From positions 1-44,460 of the forward strand of contig RHCX01000004.1 in assembly GCA_010028495.1 (NCBI GenBank): DNA of 44,460 nt, in the 5' to 3' direction. The position numbers and the translations under genes are program-made. Within the stretch, counting starts at the first letter, position 1. Each line of letters starts with the position of its first letter. This DNA is from Nitrososphaeria archaeon. GTDB lineage: Archaea; Thermoproteota; Nitrososphaeria; Nitrososphaerales; Nitrosopumilaceae. Positions 7,367 through 15,033 of this stretch are shown one piece after another. Under the pieces are notes generated by a model, which saw nothing but the letters and a program-made list of their open reading frames with translations, was not told the origin of the DNA and searched no databases.

Positions 7367-7762
7367 TCACTTCAATGGCACATACAAGCTGGATCTTGAT
7401 GCTCCGACACCTGGTGCACCGTGAACAACTCGCTTGTTTGTTCTAACATATTCGCCAAGATAATGGCCAATCATTTGTGGTACGATTGCAACTGGAACAA
7501 ATTCTTTTCCAGAAAATACGTTAACTGTGACTCCAACCATGTATGGTAGAACTATTAGGTCTCGAATGTGTGTCTTGATCGGGTTTTTGGATTTACCTGC
7601 CTTGTCCAGCTTGATTTCTTCGATTAACTTTCTTTTTCCATCAGTGATTCCTCTGGTCAGAGAACGTCTTGCTCGTGCTGGAAATATCTCGAATAGCTTT
7701 TCCAGTGACATATTCTGGAGTTGGTCCAGTGGAATACCTCTATAATCAAATTCCTTAACCAT
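7367..7762 (-). CDS. rps19: 30S ribosomal protein S19
   Basis: A 131-residue uS19, which with S13 binds the head of the 30S subunit. Signature segments: KTHIRDLIVLPYMVGVTVNV, VPQMIGHYLGEYVRTNKRV and the ending GASRSSLYVPLK. It starts 38 bases after the L23 stop. In most archaea L2 occupies this gap; here it is missing. Confidence 0.96.
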   Translation of the reverse strand: MVKEFDYRGIPLDQLQNMSLEKLFEIFPARARRSLTRGITDGKRKLIEEIKLDKAGKSKNPIKTHIRDLIVLPYMVGVTVNVFSGKEFVPVAIVPQMIGHYLGEYVRTNKRVVHGAPGVGASRSSLYVPLK

Positions 7763-7800
7763 GTATTGACACCTTTAGAGTTGAATTTTGTCGGTCCATA

Positions 7801-8067
7801 TTATAGCATTCCTATCTTTGTTGCCAAGTCTCTAGCTTTTTCAACGGTCTCAAATTTGACAAACGCCTTTTTGCCAGAAATTGTTTTTGCAGTATTGACG
7901 TCGATTGCATTTTCTTCGTATAGTGTTTTGATTGCTTCTTTGATCGAGGTCTTGGTTGCATCTCTATCAACAATAAAGCAGATTCTGTTGTCTTTTTCGA
8001 TTAACGAGAATGTTTTTTCTGTAATGTATGGTCTGAGGATTATTTTTGTTGCTTGTGTGGTATTCAT
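7801..8067 (-). CDS. rpl23: 50S ribosomal protein L23
   Basis: An 88-residue uL23, the docking site for SRP and other factors at the exit tunnel. The family pattern is visible in IILRPYITEKTFSLIEKDNR, FIVDRDATKTSIKEAIKTLY and the ISGKKAFVKFE segment. Its ATG overlaps the L4 stop by 4 bases. L2 does not follow. Confidence 0.95.
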   Translation of the reverse strand: MNTTQATKIILRPYITEKTFSLIEKDNRICFIVDRDATKTSIKEAIKTLYEENAIDVNTAKTISGKKAFVKFETVEKARDLATKIGML

Positions 8068-8873
8068 TGTAGTACCTCCATTAGCTCTAGGTGTCTTGAT
8101 TTGATTTCTCCAATTGCTGCAATTGCGCTCTTGGAATATACTGTCAATCTAATCATTGATGAACCTGGTGCTAAATCCAATACAGACAAATCACTTACGG
8201 ATCTCACATCAACTCCTGGAAACGCACCGCATGCTTGTGTCAAGGACTTTGAGTCTTTGGTTACAAACAAGACAGACTTTCCAATCTTTGTCTTTCTGCC
8301 TCTGATTGATGCTCTGCCGGATCGTGCCTTTCTGCTTTCCAGTCTTGCAATATCTGCAGATAGTTTTAGTGAGTCAAGGACCTTAGAGATCTCTTTTGCT
8401 TTAGATATCTTTTCAATATCGTCTGATACGATAACTGGGAATGATTGTATTCCATCTATGATGTGTCCTCTTGCAGAGACTAGATCCTTTGATGCAGTAG
8501 CCGCGATTGCAGAGCACAGAGCCAGTGTTTTTTCTTGCTTGTTTAGCTTCTTGTAGACTACTTTTTCAGATGTTGGTGGGTGTGCTTGTCTTCCGCCTCG
8601 AACCATTGCAACTTTGGCTGCCTGTCCTCTTCTTGGACCGCCGCCTCTGATTCTTGCAACTCTTGCTTGTCCATGACCTGTTGGTGGATCGTTAGATGCT
8701 GCTACTGTGTTTTGACCAGCTGATGGCATTCTTCCTTGTCTTTGATAATGATGAGAATCTAGATTTACAAATGCTCTATGAATCAAATCGCGGTTAACCG
8801 GAGTTGAAAATACTTTTGGTAATTCTACTTCATCTTGTTTTGAGCCAGTAAGAGAGAATGTTTGAGCTTTCAT
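8064..8873 (-). CDS. rpl4: 50S ribosomal protein L4
   Basis: A 269-residue archaeal-type uL4. The tunnel loop is GQARVARIRGGGPRRGQAAK, flanked by VAASNDPPTGHG upstream and VRGGRQAHPPTSEKVVYKKL downstream. The C-terminal domain includes KSVLFVTKDSKSLTQACGAF. It overlaps L3 and L23 by 4 bases at each end, indicating coupled translation. Confidence 0.96.
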   Translation of the reverse strand: MKAQTFSLTGSKQDEVELPKVFSTPVNRDLIHRAFVNLDSHHYQRQGRMPSAGQNTVAASNDPPTGHGQARVARIRGGGPRRGQAAKVAMVRGGRQAHPPTSEKVVYKKLNKQEKTLALCSAIAATASKDLVSARGHIIDGIQSFPVIVSDDIEKISKAKEISKVLDSLKLSADIARLESRKARSGRASIRGRKTKIGKSVLFVTKDSKSLTQACGAFPGVDVRSVSDLSVLDLAPGSSMIRLTVYSKSAIAAIGEIKSRHLELMEVLQ

Positions 8874-9862
8874 ACCACAATCTCCAATATGTTTGGCTTG
8901 AGAACTTTGTTTGGAACATTTCTGACTTGGGTTCTAAGCTTTACCAGTCTTCTGTATGTTCCTGGAACTGAGCCTTTTAGCACGACAAAGTCGCCATCAA
9001 CAAATCCATAGTGTTTGTATCCACCACTTGGATTTATTTTGAAATCATCTTTGTCGGTGTTGCTCATGATCATGATTCGTTTATTGTATTCAACTCTTTG
9101 ATGGAAACCACGTTGACCTGCACGTGGTACAGTGTACATGATGCTTGCTGGCGAAATTGGACCCAATGTACCAACTGCTCTAACTGATTTTCTGGATTTG
9201 TGCTGCTTTTTCTTTACACCCCATCTTGTGATCGGGCCTTCCCAGCCTTTTCCTTTGGTGATTGATGCAACGTCAACACTTGAACCAAGCTCAAAGACTT
9301 CTTCTATTTTGACTTGTTTTCCAAATAATCCTTTAAGGAAATCAAATTGTTTTTTGAGGTCTCCTCCTTTCACTGCAACTTCGAAGACATATGGTTTCTT
9401 TTGTGCAACACCTGCATTGTTTGGCAGAACTGCAACTACTGCAAATAATTCACTTGTGCGGTTTAGCATTTTTTCTGCCTTCTCTAGTGTTCCTTCTTTT
9501 GGTTTTAGTGTGAATAATCTAGAAACTTCTTTTGGCATGTCGTTAGAATAAACATCAAACAGTGCATGTGAACCGTTAACATCTTCATAATATCCACGAA
9601 TTCCGATTACTGAAATTGGTGGTGTTGCAACAACTGTACCAAGACTGACTAGCTGTTTTCCATGGTTTGGTGTTTTCTCTCGGTCATCAATGCTGACGAT
9701 TTGGATGCAGCCAACTTTGAATCCGGCATAACCCAAAAGTTTTGGCTGCTCGGATGTGATATCTGGCCATGTTCTGATTCTTGCTTCCATGCTTTTGGCA
9801 CGTCCTCTAGGAAGGTATGCAAGACTACCACGACGTGGCTGACTGTGTTTTCTATGACCCAT
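8870..9862 (-). CDS. rpl3: 50S ribosomal protein L3, first gene of the operon
   Basis: A 330-residue archaeal uL3, an early assembly protein reaching the peptidyl transferase centre. It begins MGHRKHSQPRRGSLAYLPRG, has the archaeal W-finger region (KGWEGPITRWGVKKKQHKSR) and the GTLGPISPASIMYTVPRAGQ segment. A strong TATA box (TATATAAT) lies about 29-36 bases before the ATG, so the operon's main promoter is here. It overlaps L4 by 4 bases. Confidence 0.97.
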   Translation of the reverse strand: MGHRKHSQPRRGSLAYLPRGRAKSMEARIRTWPDITSEQPKLLGYAGFKVGCIQIVSIDDREKTPNHGKQLVSLGTVVATPPISVIGIRGYYEDVNGSHALFDVYSNDMPKEVSRLFTLKPKEGTLEKAEKMLNRTSELFAVVAVLPNNAGVAQKKPYVFEVAVKGGDLKKQFDFLKGLFGKQVKIEEVFELGSSVDVASITKGKGWEGPITRWGVKKKQHKSRKSVRAVGTLGPISPASIMYTVPRAGQRGFHQRVEYNKRIMIMSNTDKDDFKINPSGGYKHYGFVDGDFVVLKGSVPGTYRRLVKLRTQVRNVPNKVLKPNILEIVV

Positions 9863-9890
9863 GGATAATCGAAAACAATTGTTAACCCCA

Positions 9891-9898
9891 TTATATAC
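9891..9898 (-). promoter_or_regulatory. TATA box of the ribosomal operon
   Basis: GGTATATAATGG on the minus strand, core at 9891-9898, about 29-36 bases upstream of the L3 start. The close match to the archaeal TATA consensus fits a highly expressed operon with a very short leader. Confidence 0.65.
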
Positions 9899-9914
9899 CT
9901 AAAGATAACGAATC

Positions 9915-10022
9915 TTACGGATTTGTAATGCTATTGATCGAAGACAGAATCGAAATGGCGCCAATTATGACACCTGTGATTCCAAGTCCGATTGCCAGCA
10001 AAAGAAAATTCTTCTTTGCCAC
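9915..10022 (-). CDS. 35-residue single-helix membrane protein (candidate)
   Basis: A small frame with a GTG start: (M/V)AKKNFLLLAIGLGITGVI and then IGAISILSSINSITNP. After a basic AKKN there is one uninterrupted hydrophobic helix (about residues 6-27), as in single-pass microproteins. It lies 19 bases beyond the SPOUT gene stop, on the same strand, and before the ribosomal promoter. There is no Shine-Dalgarno sequence, so it is a candidate rather than a certain gene. Function is unknown. Confidence 0.5.
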   Translation of the reverse strand: MAKKNFLLLAIGLGITGVIIGAISILSSINSITNP

Positions 10023-10041
10023 AACTAGAAAACATCCAGAC

Positions 10042-10854
10042 TTAATTTGAATGTGCCATGTTCAGAATGGACAAAATTCCGATCATCGACTCTTCCATAC
10101 GAACAGTATCAGTTGCCTGATTTGGGAAAAAGTTGAAGGTTTTTGCATTTTGGAATTGGTTTATCTTGTTTCCCAATATATCAAACAATCCTCGATCTGG
10201 AGCACCGAAAACTACCAGTAATGGCTTGTCGGTACTGCCGTATTCTTGAAGCTGTTTTTGTGTTATTTCTTTGCCTTTTCTTGAGGTCATTATTATGGCA
10301 CCATTCCATTCTTCTAGAATTTTGATCAGGCTTGGTCGTTCTTTTACTTTGTAACCCCAGTATTGTTTTATTTCATGTTCGGATATTTCTTTGAATGTTA
10401 TCGGATCGATGCTTTTGATTTGTATGGTGGTTCTTTTTTTATCCCATTCTTTACCAAAGTATGGGAGCATTTGATGAATTCCAATATCGATGAATTTTTT
10501 TCCTTTGTAAAATACAATTGCGCCTTCTCTTATGTCCCCCGGCTTGACATGTTTTGGATTAGATGATAATGAGTGGTGAGGAATTTGTAACGGATGCATT
10601 ACTCCAGCATACCTAAGATCATCCATCATTGGAAAGATAGTTTTTCTCAGATATTGTGGGGTTTCCAAGTATCGCAGAATTGTAGACAGTAAGAACCTGT
10701 CAGATGTATTGCCTGGACTTTCATCATAAATGAAAATCGTTTGTACGCCAAAAATGGCACACGCCCTTGCAATAATTGAAATTTTGCGAGACTTGTCTAG
10801 TTTGGTGGATTCGTCTTTAAGACAAGAATCTGGAATCGCGACGGAAATGTTCAA
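10042..10854 (-). CDS. SPOUT-family RNA methyltransferase (DUF171/SPOUT1-like)
   Basis: A 270-residue protein of the archaeal/eukaryotic C9orf114-like SPOUT family, predicted to use S-adenosylmethionine to methylate RNA. An OB-like insert lies mid-protein (about residues 85-170, GDIREGAIVFYKGKKFIDIG). The C-terminal knot has LLVVFGAPDRGLFDIL and then NFFPNQATDTVRMEESMIGI, the family's cofactor-binding end. The start is TTG, 6 bases after the psmA stop, so the two form an operon. Location next to L3 is common in archaea and suggests an rRNA or ribosome-related target, which is inferred. Confidence 0.85.
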   Translation of the reverse strand: MNISVAIPDSCLKDESTKLDKSRKISIIARACAIFGVQTIFIYDESPGNTSDRFLLSTILRYLETPQYLRKTIFPMMDDLRYAGVMHPLQIPHHSLSSNPKHVKPGDIREGAIVFYKGKKFIDIGIHQMLPYFGKEWDKKRTTIQIKSIDPITFKEISEHEIKQYWGYKVKERPSLIKILEEWNGAIIMTSRKGKEITQKQLQEYGSTDKPLLVVFGAPDRGLFDILGNKINQFQNAKTFNFFPNQATDTVRMEESMIGILSILNMAHSN

Positions 10855-10860
10855 AAAATT

Positions 10861-11598
10861 CTACGCACTTGGGACTGGGTATTTTTGTTTACCAAGGTTT
10901 GCATAATTTGCAACTTGATCTTGAGTTACTTTTTCAAATTGTTTTGTTGATGTTTTGATAACTGACATTTTGATGTGATCAGTTCCTTCTTTTTGGTCAC
11001 TTGCCATATAGATACAAGCAGTAGCCAAAGCAGATGCGTCATCCAATGACAAATCATGTTTGAAGTTTTTCTCCAAAAAGTCATTTGCCTGTTCAGAACC
11101 AGAACCAATTGATACTGCATCGTATGCGATGTAGGTTCCACTTGGATCAGTCAGATACAATGAGTTTCCACTAGAGTCAACACCTCCGATGATTAAAGCA
11201 ACTCCAAATGGACGTGCTCCACCAAACTGTGTGTATTGTTGACATTGGTCTGCAAGATGTTTTGCGACAGTTTCAACATCTACTGGTTCGTCATAGATTA
11301 TTCGATTACTTTGAGAAAAGAATCTTGCATTGTCAGCTTGGCTTCTTGCATCTGGAATGTAGCCAGCAGCTGCAAACCCAATATGCTCATCAATTTGGAA
11401 GATTTTATGAGCTGATTCAGAGATTTGTAATTTTCTTGGCTTTTCTTCTACGGCCATTACAATTCCATCTTTGCTTTTGATTCCGACTGCGATAGCACCA
11501 CGTCGAACTGTTTCAATGGCATATTCTACTTGGTACAGTCTGCCATCTGGAGAAAATATCGTAATAGCTCTGTCATAACCTTGTTGAGAAGGAAGCAA
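10861..11598 (-). CDS. psmA: Proteasome alpha subunit
   Basis: A 245-residue alpha-type subunit of the 20S proteasome, forming the outer gating rings. It has the alpha-ring signature YDRAITIFSPDGRLYQVEYA, the basic VRRGAIAVGIKSKDGIVMAV, and keeps the extended N-terminus rather than a catalytic Thr. The start is TTG at 11598. A TATA-like box (11621-11631) sits 23-33 bases upstream and is shared with the divergent DUF371 gene. The SPOUT gene follows after 6 bases. Confidence 0.96.
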   Translation of the reverse strand: MLPSQQGYDRAITIFSPDGRLYQVEYAIETVRRGAIAVGIKSKDGIVMAVEEKPRKLQISESAHKIFQIDEHIGFAAAGYIPDARSQADNARFFSQSNRIIYDEPVDVETVAKHLADQCQQYTQFGGARPFGVALIIGGVDSSGNSLYLTDPSGTYIAYDAVSIGSGSEQANDFLEKNFKHDLSLDDASALATACIYMASDQKEGTDHIKMSVIKTSTKQFEKVTQDQVANYANLGKQKYPVPSA

Positions 11599-11620
11599 AT
11601 CTGTTTTCAGATCTTTGAAA

Positions 11621-11631
11621 GTTTAATTTAA
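11621..11631. promoter_or_regulatory. Shared TATA-like box between psmA and the DUF371 gene
   Basis: GTTTAATTTAA contains a nearly self-complementary TTTAATTTAA. Its centre is about 28 bases from the psmA TTG and about 25 from the DUF371 GTG. No second AT box is evident in the 52-base gap, so one element probably serves both directions with leaderless transcripts. Confidence 0.5.
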
Positions 11632-11650
11632 GTCTAGTCATGCGTGATTC

Positions 11651-12067
11651 GTGCGATTTGAGATTCCATTTTTCGGACACGCAAATGTACGAGCATTTCA
11701 TCCAAGAACAATAGAAATCACAACAGAACCCGATCTGACATTACAGGGAGATTGCATAGTTGGAGTAAGCTCGAATTGTGGCTGCAGAGAGATCCCAGTC
11801 GATCTAAAAGAAAAACTTCGTCGATCAGAGTCTAAAATTACAATTACAATTCAAGTTGAAGATGAAAAATTTATGATTGAAGGTCGAGGCCACGAAGATC
11901 TGAAGCTGGAAAACCCCCACGACATAGTAATTAGAAAAAGCAGTTTTTTGTGTCCAAGGACATTGGCGATCAAATGCGATAAAGCATCTGAGGATATGCC
12001 AAGAGAAATGATAAAGAAATTACAAAATCCAAAAACAAAAGGATTGTTTGTAATAGAAGTTATTTGA
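11651..12067 (+). CDS. DUF371 family protein
   Basis: A 138-residue protein matching the archaeal DUF371 family of unknown function. Typical features are GHANVRAFHPRTIEITTEPD near the start, GDCIVGVSSNCG, and a GRGHEDL segment. Two Cys pairs (NCGC and LC) and several His might bind a metal, but this is speculation. The start is GTG; the ATG at 11640 is in another frame. It is divergent from psmA and its end overlaps the convergent ArsR-type gene by 8 bases. Confidence 0.8.
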   Translation: MRFEIPFFGHANVRAFHPRTIEITTEPDLTLQGDCIVGVSSNCGCREIPVDLKEKLRRSESKITITIQVEDEKFMIEGRGHEDLKLENPHDIVIRKSSFLCPRTLAIKCDKASEDMPREMIKKLQNPKTKGLFVIEVI

Positions 12068-12578
12068 TTTTTTTCTGTGTTGTGAAATCTTTACTTTCCA
12101 AGACATTTGCCATTGCGCGATTTACAATTTCTGTCAAGACAAATTCGTTGTAAGCCGATTCAGATTTTTTTTGTAGTGCCGGTTTTTTAGCAATGCCTTC
12201 CAGAATTTTTTCTATTTTTGCAGATGTTGTTTTTATCATCGAAGAATATTTCGAATCAAAATCTTTTGATGATTGATTTGAGATCAGCTTGATTGATGTG
12301 CCATAGAATTTTGCAATGGCACCCCTCACCTCTTCAATTTTTACTATCTCAATTAGACCCGCATCTTTTAGAATTTCCAAATGATGTCGTATTGTTGTGA
12401 TTGCTTTGTTGTGTCCATTTTTTTGGAGTTCTTTTGCAATTTGTTCTGCTGTGAGTTGTTTGTGATACAACATTCCCACAATTTTTGCTCGTGCTGGATC
12501 TTCTAGGGCTTTTGCATGTTCAATCGAGATACTTACTACTCGGTTGACCCTGATTGGTTTTTCTAATAATGTTGACAT
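12060..12578 (-). CDS. ArsR-type winged-helix transcription regulator
   Basis: A 172-residue DNA-binding protein. The winged helix spans about residues 18-95: ALEDPARAKIVGMLYHKQLT, the recognition region NKAITTIRHHLEILKDAGLI, and a wing at EEVRGAIAKFYGTS. The remaining 75 residues are helical, probably for dimerisation, and have no metal-binding Cys pair, so metal sensing is not indicated. Upstream on the same strand (12704-12756) are three direct repeats with a 20-bp period that could be its operators. Confidence 0.8.
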   Translation of the reverse strand: MSTLLEKPIRVNRVVSISIEHAKALEDPARAKIVGMLYHKQLTAEQIAKELQKNGHNKAITTIRHHLEILKDAGLIEIVKIEEVRGAIAKFYGTSIKLISNQSSKDFDSKYSSMIKTTSAKIEKILEGIAKKPALQKKSESAYNEFVLTEIVNRAMANVLESKDFTTQKKIK

Positions 12579-12882
12579 GTTACTTGCATCTTAGTCATTA
12601 AGCTAAAAGATCCGCTAATCATATTTTTTTGTCCAATCGCATTAACTTTTTTACACTACAATAATTTTCGTAACAAAATCATATTGAACTCTTTTACTAC
12701 TACTAATTTAGTTGTGATTGCATAAATTTAGTAGCATGATGATAAACTTAGTAGCAAAACTAGTAATTTTAAAAATCCGAAATTTTGGCAGCTTTGAAAA
12801 CTTTGGTTCCAAAATAGGTGTAAAGACAGATGATAACAGGTCAGCTCAACTCGCAATTCGAGTTGGAAATTGTATTTTATGC
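12579..12882. other. Intergenic region upstream of the ArsR-type gene
   Basis: About 300 bases without a convincing gene. It contains the ArsR-type gene's promoter area (a CTTTTAGCTTAATG stretch near 12600-12613, minus strand), the phased repeats at 12704-12756, and short A/T runs. A 62-codon plus-strand frame (12718-12906) runs into the end of purC and has no family features. Confidence 0.5.
12704..12756. repeat. Three direct repeats at 20-bp spacing
   Basis: TAATTTAGTTG, TAAATTTAGTAGCA and TAAACTTAGTAGCA have their (C/T)TTAG cores at 12707, 12727 and 12747, exactly 20 bp apart, or about two helical turns. A weaker fourth match (TAATTTTA) falls in the same phase at 12767. They stand 130-180 bases upstream of the ArsR-type gene. 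Helically phased repeats are typical of binding sites for a regulator, possibly that gene's own product. Confidence 0.5.
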
Positions 12883-13707
12883 CTAAAGAGATTTTCCAGA
12901 GATTAGTTTGTAAGAATCAACGTATCTGCTTGACATCTTGTTGATTATTTCAGAAGGAATGGTAGGTGCTTTTGGCTCTTGCCCATTCTTTCTTGCATCT
13001 TCAAATTGTTTTTGATAGCCATTTGCAGTCAGCCAATCGCGGAGAATTTGTTTGTCGTAGGATTCCTGTATTTTTCCGACCGCATAGGTTTCTTTTGGCC
13101 ACATTCTGTATTCGTCAGGGCCAATTGAATCGCCCAGAGTGATTTGCCCATCTAATTTTCCAAATTCTAATTTCAAGTCAGCCAGAATGAATCCAGCCTC
13201 ATCTGCAATTTTATACATCTGATCATAGATTTCTAGGGATTTAGATTCCAGAAAATTGTACTCGTCTTCAGTGACTAGATTTTTTTCCAGTGCAATTTGC
13301 TTGTTTATTGGTTCATCGTGTTCTGACTTTGTAGTAGGATCAAAAATCGGCCTTGGGAGTTTTGCGGCGATTTCTGTTTGACTTCCTTCTGGAATTTGGA
13401 CTTCTCCTGCCTTCCACCTACCAATTAAACTACCATAGAAATAACCTCGAACTACGCACTCTACTGGAATCATTTGCATTTTTTTGACAATGATTTCATT
13501 TTTAGAAATAGATTTTACAAAATGGTTTTTGACAGGTAATTTTCCAAACCAAAACTCTGCAAATTTTGTTAACACCTCACCTTTGTATGGAATTGGATCA
13601 TGAAACTTGACATCATATGCAGATACTCGATCGCTGAACTTGAAAAGTAGCGTTCCATCCTCCATGTCATAGACATCTTTGACCTTGCCAGAACCTATGA
13701 ACTTCAT
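12883..13707 (-). CDS. purC: SAICAR synthetase
   Basis: A 274-residue PurC, which joins aspartate to CAIR using ATP in purine synthesis. The start is the ATG at 13707, giving MKFIGSGKVKDVYDMEDGTL; a GAGGGT ribosome site precedes it by 5 bases, which is clearer than the upstream in-frame start at 13746. Key regions: FSDRVSAYDVKF, PVECVVRGYFYGSLIGRWKA and the aspartate-site segment GQITLGDSIGPDEYRMW. It is divergent from the PQQ-type dehydrogenase with a shared AT box between. Confidence 0.96.
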   Translation of the reverse strand: MKFIGSGKVKDVYDMEDGTLLFKFSDRVSAYDVKFHDPIPYKGEVLTKFAEFWFGKLPVKNHFVKSISKNEIIVKKMQMIPVECVVRGYFYGSLIGRWKAGEVQIPEGSQTEIAAKLPRPIFDPTTKSEHDEPINKQIALEKNLVTEDEYNFLESKSLEIYDQMYKIADEAGFILADLKLEFGKLDGQITLGDSIGPDEYRMWPKETYAVGKIQESYDKQILRDWLTANGYQKQFEDARKNGQEPKAPTIPSEIINKMSSRYVDSYKLISGKSL

Positions 13708-13732
13708 GTTACCCTCAATTTTGAAGCCAAAG

Positions 13733-13742
13733 AGCCGATATA
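13733..13742. promoter_or_regulatory. Shared TATA-like box, purC / dehydrogenase
   Basis: CCGATATAAC reads GTTATATCGG on the other strand. It is 26-35 bases from the plus-strand ATG at 13768 and about 26-35 from the purC ATG. It is the only good AT box in the 60-base divergent gap. Confidence 0.45.
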
Positions 13743-13767
13743 ACAATTTTTGAATGAATTTTTAATT

Positions 13768-15033
13768 ATGTATTACCAGTCAGCAAATGTGAGGGCATTT
13801 CTTCTGATCCTATGTATTTCCATGTCATTTCTGCCCGCATTTGCCAACCATACTGGAGGAAATAATTCTGGTCCAACCATAACCGACCCGAGCCTCAAAG
13901 TAGATACCTTTGTCTCAGGAATACCAAACAGTCCAACTACAATGGCATTTGTTGGAGATGACATTTTAGTTTTGGAAAGATATACAGGGTTTGTCAGGCT
14001 AGTTCATAATGGGCAGTTACAGCCAGAGCCAGCGCTTGATGTCTCAGTAGCTCGTGACGGAGAAAGAGGAATGCTCGGAATCACATCTGTTGGAAATACG
14101 GTTTATGTTTATTTTACAGCTGCCGAGGTAGATGAAGGAAAGGCAATTGAAAATAGAATTTACAAGTATGAATGGAATGGACTCAAACTAGTCAATCCCA
14201 TTTTGATTAAGACGCTTCCCAGTGACAATTTTTACCATAACGGAGGAGCAATGACTAATTTTGATGGTCAAGTATACGCCGTGATCGGCGACAACGGTAA
14301 CTATGGACGATTGCAAAACAGAGATGTTGACGGATGGAGAAACGATACCAGCGTGATACACAGAATCGACCCTCCAGGATCATACTATGCGATGGGAATC
14401 AGAAACAGCTTTGGAATTACTTTTGATCCTGTAACAAAAAATCTATGGGATACTGAGAATGGACCAGATGAATATGATGAGGTGAACTTGGTTCCAGAAA
14501 ACTTCAACAGTGGTTGGATTGAGATCATGGGTCCTACTGATAATCAAACGAAAATCGACTCGTTACCAAAATATGGAAACTTTGTTTACAAAAATCCAGA
14601 GTTTAGCTGGAAAAGAACCGTGGCGCCCACAGGAATTGCGTTTGGAACAAAGCAGCTGGGCCAAGAAGATAAGGTCTTTGTTGTTGACTGTAACAACGGA
14701 AATCTGTATAGATTCACATTAAATTCGGAAAGAACTGGATTTGTGTTCAAAACACCTGAATTGCAAGACCTAGTTTTGAATGAAGGTGACCCAACGGATG
14801 AAATCATACTTGGGACTGGATTTGGTTGTGCCACAGATATAGAGCAAGGACCAGACGGTTTTCTCTATATTGTATCGTTGTCTAATGGAGCGATATACCG
14901 ACTATCTTCGGCACCCATAGAACCAACGTCACCCCCAACACAGAGTATTTCTGTCGAATATGCCGCCATCATGATTGCAGCTATTGGATTAGCAATCATA
15001 GTCATAGTGTTAAAGAAACGTAAGTCATTCTAG
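13768..15033 (+). CDS. Secreted PQQ-type sugar dehydrogenase (GSDH-like), membrane-anchored
   Basis: A 421-residue protein from the ATG at 13768 (MYYQSANVRAFLLILCISMS). It has an N-terminal signal segment and a six-bladed propeller of the glucose/sorbosone dehydrogenase family. Visible family parts: ILVLERYTGFVRLV, EDGERGMLGI-type segment (RDGERGMLGITSVGN), YHNGGAM, and the FGITFDPVTKNLWDTENGPD-EYDEVN cofactor/Ca region. A hydrophobic helix near residues 392-413 followed by KKRKSF anchors the C-terminus. It probably oxidises a sugar or aldose outside the membrane, with PQQ or as a PQQ-free relative; the substrate cannot be told. Confidence 0.85.
   Translation: MYYQSANVRAFLLILCISMSFLPAFANHTGGNNSGPTITDPSLKVDTFVSGIPNSPTTMAFVGDDILVLERYTGFVRLVHNGQLQPEPALDVSVARDGERGMLGITSVGNTVYVYFTAAEVDEGKAIENRIYKYEWNGLKLVNPILIKTLPSDNFYHNGGAMTNFDGQVYAVIGDNGNYGRLQNRDVDGWRNDTSVIHRIDPPGSYYAMGIRNSFGITFDPVTKNLWDTENGPDEYDEVNLVPENFNSGWIEIMGPTDNQTKIDSLPKYGNFVYKNPEFSWKRTVAPTGIAFGTKQLGQEDKVFVVDCNNGNLYRFTLNSERTGFVFKTPELQDLVLNEGDPTDEIILGTGFGCATDIEQGPDGFLYIVSLSNGAIYRLSSAPIEPTSPPTQSISVEYAAIMIAAIGLAIIVIVLKKRKSF

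Noticed and set aside
7361-7370. GTG at 7370 as the L22 start
   Set aside because: The ATG at 7361 gives the expected archaeal N-terminus (MPDYGYAFQ). The GTG is left as an alternative.
9930-10052. 40-codon plus-strand frame opposite the small membrane protein candidate
   Set aside because: Composition is poor and it has no start context; the minus-strand helix is more convincing.
12718-12906. A 62-codon plus-strand frame in the gap upstream of the ArsR-type gene
   Set aside because: It covers the phased repeats, runs antisense into the purC end, and has no recognisable domain or conserved-looking composition.
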